Source: Gordonia westfalica (GTDB lineage: Bacteria > Actinomycetota > Actinomycetes > Mycobacteriales > Mycobacteriaceae). From it: a stretch of 64,000 bases of DNA. The position numbers were made by a program, and so were the translations under genes. The stretch spans positions 806,001 to 870,000 of the forward strand of contig NZ_FNLM01000034.1 of assembly GCF_900105725.1 (NCBI RefSeq), written 5' to 3'. Shown here piece by piece: positions 59,691-64,000 of the stretch. Under the pieces are notes generated by a model. It had not been told where the DNA came from. It made no database searches and worked only from the letters and a program-made list of their open reading frames with translations. Positions within the stretch are counted from its first letter, which is position 1; the number at the start of each line of letters is the position of its first letter.

Positions 59691-59745
59691 CGTCGGCGAG
59701 CCTCCTTCGAAAGAGTGTGGTGGGACCGAATTGCTGCGGCAGGTG

Positions 59746-60567
59746 TTACTGCGCGGCCGGGGCGTCGGTGGCTGCTTCGCCACCGGCCGGAGCTGCGGCC
59801 TGGGTCAGCAGCTCCTGCTCCCACTCGGCGAGAGGCTCGCCTGCGGCTGCCTCCGGCTTGGCGTCGCCACCGGCAGCGCCGGCGCGGGCCTGCAGGCCCT
59901 CGGCGACGGCCGAGGCCACGACGCGGGTCAGCAGAGCAGCGCTGCGGATGGCGTCGTCGTTGCCCGGGATCGGGTAGTCGACGAGGTCGGGGTCGCAGTT
60001 GGTGTCCAGGATCGCGATGACCGGGATGTTCAGCTTGCGAGCCTCACCGACGGCGATGTGCTCCTTGTTGGTGTCGACGACCCACACGGCCGAGGGAACC
60101 TTGGCCATGTCGCGGATACCGCCGAGCGTGCGCTCGAGCTTGTTCTTCTCGCGGGTCAGCATCAAGATCTCCTTCTTGGTGCGACCCTCGAAGCCACCGG
60201 TCTGCTCCATGGTCTCCAGCTCCTTCATGCGCTGGAGACGCTTGTGCACGGTGTTGAAGTTGGTGAGCATGCCGCCCAGCCAGCGCTGGTTCACGTAGGG
60301 CATCCCGACGCGGGTGGCCTCGGCGGCGATGGACTCCTGAGCCTGCTTCTTGGTGCCGACGAACAGGATGGTGCCGCCGTGGGCGACGGTCTCCTTGACG
60401 AACTCGTAGGCCTTGTCGATGTAGGTCAGCGTCTGCTGCAGATCGATGATGTAGATGCCGTTGCGGTCGGTGAAGATGAATCGCTTCATCTTCGGGTTCC
60501 AACGGCGGGTCTGGTGCCCGAAGTGTGCGCCGCTGTCAAGCAGCTGCTTCATGGTCACGACAGCCAT
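59746..60567 (-). CDS. rpsB: 30S ribosomal protein S2
   Basis: 273 residues from the ATG at 60567. Signature [20 protein letters not shown], the motif [16 protein letters not shown], and [20 protein letters not shown]. An Ala/Pro-rich tail of about 40 residues follows, as is common in actinobacteria. Binds 16S rRNA and S1. The 224 bases upstream hold the operon promoter and leader shared with the divergent M23 gene. Confidence 0.98.
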   Translation of the reverse strand: MAVVTMKQLLDSGAHFGHQTRRWNPKMKRFIFTDRNGIYIIDLQQTLTYIDKAYEFVKETVAHGGTILFVGTKKQAQESIAAEATRVGMPYVNQRWLGGMLTNFNTVHKRLQRMKELETMEQTGGFEGRTKKEILMLTREKNKLERTLGGIRDMAKVPSAVWVVDTNKEHIAVGEARKLNIPVIAILDTNCDPDLVDYPIPGNDDAIRSAALLTRVVASAVAEGLQARAGAAGGDAKPEAAAGEPLAEWEQELLTQAAAPAGGEAATDAPAAQ

Positions 60568-60791
60568 GATTTTTCCTTTTGTCGCAGTTATCCGTCGGTA
60601 CCGGGTTGGTGCCGACCCTGGCGCCTGCAGCCGGTGACCCCTGAATCGGTCCGTGGACCGTGGCCGGGACTGCTCACTCGACGTGTTCTCGCAGGCGCGC
60701 GAAGTCACCCCATCAACAACCGATGAGATGCGGACGAAAGTTTACGCGCGTCGACCAGCGAAAACCAAAACGCTCCGGCCCGTGACCGCCG

Positions 60792-61355
60792 ATGACGGAT
60801 CCGGATCGGCCCCCGGTGCGTCTTATGGGAGTGCCGAACCCGGGTTCCCGCCTTGCGCTCACCGTGTCTGTGTGGCTGGTCGTCATGTGCTCGACCCCGC
60901 CGGCCGGTGACGCCGCGTCGCGCCCCTATTCTGCCCCGTTGTCGCCGCGTCCGACGGTCGTGACCGGCTTCGATGCGCCGGAGAAGCGGTGGCAGCCGGG
61001 TCACCGCGGCGTCGACTTCGCGGCCGTACCCGGTGTGACGGTCTCGGCGGCGGGCGCCGGGCGCGTGCGGTTCGCGGGCCGGGTCGCCGGTCGCCCGGTG
61101 GTCTCGGTCCAGCACCCGGACGGGGTGATCACGACCTACGAACCCGTCGAGGCCACCGTCGACGAGGGTGATCACGTGTCTCGGGGCGAGCCGATCGGCA
61201 CGCTCGACGCCGGGCATCCGGGATGTCCGGTGCTCGCGTGCCTGCACTGGGGCGCACGACGCGGGGTGGGTCGCGATGCCGAGTATCTGAATCCCCTGGG
61301 CCTGCTCGGAGCGGTGCGGGTCCGGCTCAAACCGCTCGAGAAGGACCCACCGTGA
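60792..61355 (+). CDS. Secreted M23-family peptidase (LytM-like)
   Basis: 187 residues. A signal peptide (ALTVSVWLVVMCSTPPAGDA) precedes an M23/LytM domain with the first zinc-ligand motif in GHRGVDFAA (HxxxD) and the second in LHWGARRG (HxG). Both are needed for glycyl endopeptidase activity, so the protein may be active on peptidoglycan. The start is uncertain: ATG at 60792 or 60825, neither with a good ribosome site. The locus matches Rv2891 next to rpsB in mycobacteria. Convergent with xerC (15-base gap). Confidence 0.87.
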   Translation: MTDPDRPPVRLMGVPNPGSRLALTVSVWLVVMCSTPPAGDAASRPYSAPLSPRPTVVTGFDAPEKRWQPGHRGVDFAAVPGVTVSAAGAGRVRFAGRVAGRPVVSVQHPDGVITTYEPVEATVDEGDHVSRGEPIGTLDAGHPGCPVLACLHWGARRGVGRDAEYLNPLGLLGAVRVRLKPLEKDPP

Positions 61356-61370
61356 GCCGGCGCGACGCGA

Positions 61371-62255
61371 TCAGGCTCGCGGGTGTGCCTGGCGGTGCAC
61401 CGCGCGCAGGCGTTCGACGCTCACGTGGGTGTAGATCTGCGTCGTCGCCAGCGAGGAGTGCCCGAGCAGTTCCTGTACGACGCGCAGGTCGGCGCCGCCT
61501 TCGAGCAGGTGCGTCGCGGCGCTGTGCCGGAGGCCGTGCGGTCCCATGGCCGGGCCGCCGGCGGCCTGGACCGCGCCGGCGACGACCGACCGTGCCATCC
61601 GCTGGTCGAGGCGACCCCCGCGTGCTCCGAGAAGCAGCGCGGGTCCCGACGCGTCGGTCGCCAGCTCCGGGCGGCCGCGTCGCAGCCATTCGTCGATCGC
61701 CTTGGCCGCGGGTTCGCCGTAGGGCACGGACCGTTCCTTGTCCCCCTTGCCGATCACGCGCAGGATTCGCCGCCCGGTGTCGATGTCGTCGACGTCGAGG
61801 CCGCACAGTTCTCCTACGCGAACACCACTGGCGTACAACAACTCCAGGATCAGGCGGTCGCGGAGGGCGATCGGGTCGCCGGGATCGCGATCCTGCGCGG
61901 TTGCCACGATCGCGGCGTCGGCCTGCCCGGGCGCGAGCACCGCCGGCAGCGTCCGATGCGCTTTGGGCGCCTTGAGTCGCTGCGACGGATCGGTGGCCAT
62001 GATGCCCTCGCGAACCGCCCACGAGCAGAACGTCTTCGCCGCCGACACCTGGCGCGCGACGGTCGTGCGGGCGGCGCCGCGTCGCGTCAGCTCCGCGAGC
62101 CAGGCGCGCAGGAGCGCGAGGTCGATGTCCGCCGCGGCCACTCCGCGCGCACCCGCGAACGACAGCAGCGCCCGCGCACCACCCAGGTATGCGCGGATGG
62201 TGTGCTCACTGCGACCTTTCTCCAGGCGCAGGTGATCGGCGAAGTCGTCGAGCAT
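61371..62255 (-). CDS. xerC: Tyrosine recombinase XerC
   Basis: 294 residues. Works with XerD to resolve chromosome dimers at dif. N-terminal SAM-like domain ([16 protein letters not shown]), then the catalytic residues Arg in [11 protein letters not shown], Lys in GKGDKER, HxxR in [15 protein letters not shown], His in [11 protein letters not shown] and Tyr in IYTHV. ATG at 62255 chosen; a GTG at 62267 is possible. The position next to the rpsB/M23 block equals that of mycobacterial xerC (Rv2894c), which supports XerC rather than a phage integrase. Confidence 0.94.
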   Translation of the reverse strand: MLDDFADHLRLEKGRSEHTIRAYLGGARALLSFAGARGVAAADIDLALLRAWLAELTRRGAARTTVARQVSAAKTFCSWAVREGIMATDPSQRLKAPKAHRTLPAVLAPGQADAAIVATAQDRDPGDPIALRDRLILELLYASGVRVGELCGLDVDDIDTGRRILRVIGKGDKERSVPYGEPAAKAIDEWLRRGRPELATDASGPALLLGARGGRLDQRMARSVVAGAVQAAGGPAMGPHGLRHSAATHLLEGGADLRVVQELLGHSSLATTQIYTHVSVERLRAVHRQAHPRA

Positions 62256-62335
62256 GCCCGACAGCACAGCGTGCGGCGCGAGCGGGTGCAACCCCACACG
62301 CGGTGCCGTGGCCGGATCGATGCCTACTCGGCCGC

Positions 62336-63202
62336 CTACCGGCCGGCCGGTGCGCCCTCTTCGGCGGCGCGGAGTTCGGCCTTCCAGGTCCGGAAGCCCT
62401 CTTCGGTGCGACCGCGGCGCCAGTACCCGGAGATCGAGGCGTTGGCGGCGCCGACCTTGCGCTCCTTGCGGATGTAGCCGCGCAGGTTGTGCATGACGGC
62501 CTGCGCCTCTCCGTGGATGAATACGTGGGGTTCGCCGTCGAGCCACTGCGCCTCGCGGACCGCGGCGATGAGGGGCGCGTTGTCGCCGGCGACCGAGTCG
62601 TCGACCTCGCCGGCGGGTCCACCGCGATGGACCCAGACGATCTCGGCACCCGGGGGTGCGATGAGGTCGAGCTCGTCCTCCGGCCCGGCGACCTCGATGA
62701 AGACCTTGGCAACGGCGTCGGCGGGCAGCGCCTCGAGGGCGGCGGCCACGGCGGGCAGTCCGGCCTCGTCAGCGGCGAGGAGGTGCCACGGAGCGTCGGA
62801 CTTCGGTCGGTATCCACTGCCCGGGCCGATGAACCGAACGGTCTCACCCGGCTCCACCGAGGCGGCCCACGGGCCGGCAATGCCCTCGTCGCCGTGGACG
62901 ACGAAGTCGACGAGGATCTCGCGGGCCTGCCGATCGACGCGGCGAACCGTGTACGTGCGGAGGACCGGCTGCTGTTCGGGAGGCAGCGTCGTGCGGAGTT
63001 CCTGGAGGTCGAACGGCTCGGGGTAGGTCACCCCTTCCGGCGCGAAGATGAACTTCACGTACATGTCCGTGTCTGCCTCCCCCGACGGCCCGACCGCCGC
63101 CAGGAAGTCGTCGAAGCCCTCGCCGCCGAGATACAGGCGGACGAAGTGGGGGCTGATCTGTTCACGACGGACCACCGTCATCGTGTTCACACGCTTGGCC
63201 AT
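62336..63202 (-). CDS. Siderophore-interacting protein (ViuB-like flavoprotein)
   Basis: 288 residues, ferredoxin-NADP reductase-like. FAD-binding motif RTYTVRRVD (RxYxxR), NADPH region [20 protein letters not shown], and a family end [14 protein letters not shown]. Such proteins reduce ferric siderophores to release iron in the cytosol. The ATG at 63202 has a perfect aaggagg. An iron-box palindrome 36 bases upstream points to IdeR control. M. tuberculosis has viuB (Rv2895c) at the same place. Confidence 0.92.
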   Translation of the reverse strand: MAKRVNTMTVVRREQISPHFVRLYLGGEGFDDFLAAVGPSGEADTDMYVKFIFAPEGVTYPEPFDLQELRTTLPPEQQPVLRTYTVRRVDRQAREILVDFVVHGDEGIAGPWAASVEPGETVRFIGPGSGYRPKSDAPWHLLAADEAGLPAVAAALEALPADAVAKVFIEVAGPEDELDLIAPPGAEIVWVHRGGPAGEVDDSVAGDNAPLIAAVREAQWLDGEPHVFIHGEAQAVMHNLRGYIRKERKVGAANASISGYWRRGRTEEGFRTWKAELRAAEEGAPAGR

Positions 63203-63237
63203 GAAACCTCCTTGTCGCGACCACCCTACGCCTCCTA

Positions 63238-63253
63238 CTTAGGTTTACCTAAG
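63238..63253. promoter_or_regulatory. Iron-box-like palindrome upstream of the siderophore-interacting protein
   Basis: CTTAGGTTTACCTAAG is an inverted repeat of CTTAGGT/ACCTAAG with a two-base centre. Its half-sites TTAGGT and ACCTAA are those of DtxR/IdeR boxes, though the usual spacing between half-sites is seven, not two. It lies between the divergent starts of the siderophore protein and the TetR regulator. Confidence 0.6.
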
Positions 63254-63383
63254 AGCCGGTTTCGGTCATTTCGGCGAATCCGCGGTGCGTCCTTGTAAGG
63301 TTTTCTCACGATCAAGCGATGTGATCCGAGAGTTTGCAATTCTTGAGATCAGACGTCGCGAGACCCCGACCAGAGGCGATTCC

Positions 63384-63977
63384 ATGCCGGACCGACCAGT
63401 GGAACCCCAGCCAGCCCAGGAGACTGTTCCCGCTCGCGGACCGCGTCTCGGCGCCGACGACTGGCTCGACGCGGCGGTGGAGGTCCTCCTCGAAGACGGC
63501 ATCGGCGGACTGAAGATCTCACGGCTCAGCTCCCGGCTCGGGGTCACCAAGGGCAGCTTCTACTGGCATTTCACCGACATCGCGACGATGAAGTCAGAAC
63601 TCGCGGCCCACTGCCGAAAGGTCCAGACCGCGGCGGCGGCACAGATCGCCGCCCTCGAGAACCTGCCACCGGCGGAGCGGATCGAGGGGATGGCACGGCT
63701 CGTGTCCGACCCCCGGCGCTGGCGGATGGAGGGCGCGATGCGCCGCTGGGCCGAGACCGACGGGTCGATCGCGGACTCGGTCTCCGAGCTCGACGGCCAG
63801 ATCTTCCAGATCGCCGATCAGGCGATGCGCGAGCTCGGCTTCGACGAGGCCGAGGCCCACGCCCGAGCGACCACACTGCTGTACGCGGGCATCGGCTTCG
63901 TCCACGCCCACGGCCGCCTCGGCGAGGCGACGCCCGACGATCTGCGGATCTTTCTCGACATCCTGACGCGCAAGTGA
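63384..63977 (+). CDS. TetR-family transcriptional regulator
   Basis: 197 residues from the ATG at 63384 (agagg upstream). N-terminal TetR helix-turn-helix at about 30-75 (GIGGLKISRLSSRLGVTKGS, FYWHF). The C-terminal helical domain is ligand-binding and diverged, so no inducer can be inferred. Divergent from the siderophore-interacting protein over a 181-bp region that holds the iron-box palindrome; it may control itself or that gene. The final 23 bases of the window carry no visible feature. Confidence 0.88.
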   Translation: MPDRPVEPQPAQETVPARGPRLGADDWLDAAVEVLLEDGIGGLKISRLSSRLGVTKGSFYWHFTDIATMKSELAAHCRKVQTAAAAQIAALENLPPAERIEGMARLVSDPRRWRMEGAMRRWAETDGSIADSVSELDGQIFQIADQAMRELGFDEAEAHARATTLLYAGIGFVHAHGRLGEATPDDLRIFLDILTRK

Positions 63978-64000
63978 ATCACCCGCCGGCCAGGCGCCAC

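Noticed and set aside
1..64000. tRNA, rRNA, CRISPR arrays, prophage or complete insertion sequences
   Set aside because: Looked for cloverleaf arms, repeat-spacer patterns and transposase motifs by eye; none found, though a small tRNA could be missed without a search tool.

Overview
The window is high-GC actinobacterial DNA from a mycolic-acid-producing member of the Mycobacteriales. Gordonia or a close relative is my best guess, from protein style and gene order only. The support is mycothione reductase, an antigen-85-type mycolyltransferase, a PapA-type acyltransferase, the Rip1/IspG/Dxr block, a DevR/DevS pair and a PrpR/RamB-type regulator. From about 13.1 kb to the right end, the order cobB-cobO-chelatase-GNAT-mqo-hydrolase-mtr ... 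mapB ... PBP-GNAT-ispG-rip1-dxr ... rlmN-cdsA-frr-pyrH ... tsf-rpsB-M23-xerC-siderophore protein follows, as far as I recall it, the M. tuberculosis Rv2848c-Rv2895c region, with several insertions.

Left part (1-13.1 kb). An acyl-ACP desaturase fragment and a DevR-like response regulator diverge over a possible DosR-type box. The matching DevS-like GAF histidine kinase lies 10 kb away on the other strand. Between them sits a compact, less GC-rich stress cassette: dnaK-grpE-dnaJ-cbpM/hspR-like-clpB-thioredoxin-UBP zinc finger-cNMP/thioredoxin-reductase-like fusion, nearly all overlapping or tightly spaced. It is followed by a decayed universal-stress-type membrane protein gene. The cassette couples disaggregation (DnaK/ClpB) with redox proteins, and its reductase-like protein has lost the CxxC pair.

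Middle (13.1-36.2 kb). Cobalamin genes (cobB, cobO, chelatase; cobQ further on), malate:quinone oxidoreductase and mycothione reductase are followed by a methylcitrate operon prpD-prpB-prpC with pyruvate carboxylase as its last gene, under a divergent prpR. A cobalamin riboswitch then precedes a BtuFCD-like importer. Together these form a propionate/B12/anaplerosis neighbourhood.

Right part (36.2-64 kb). A membrane Ser/Thr kinase has an extracellular seven-blade RCC1 sensor. It is followed by mapB, an iron-regulated hmuTUV-type importer, a lipoprotein PBP, the MEP-pathway genes ispG and dxr around rip1, a PuuE-like deacetylase, and core genes (rlmN, cdsA, frr, pyrH, tsf, rpsB). Inserted among the core genes is a mycolyltransferase diverging from a PapA-MFS export pair. 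The end holds an M23 protein, XerC, an iron-boxed siderophore-interacting protein and a TetR regulator.

Data quality: cobB, cobQ and dxr each carry an apparent single-base loss in a G/C run of 4-5. Because dxr is normally essential, these look more like consensus errors than true mutations. I see no tRNA, rRNA, CRISPR array, intact insertion sequence or prophage.
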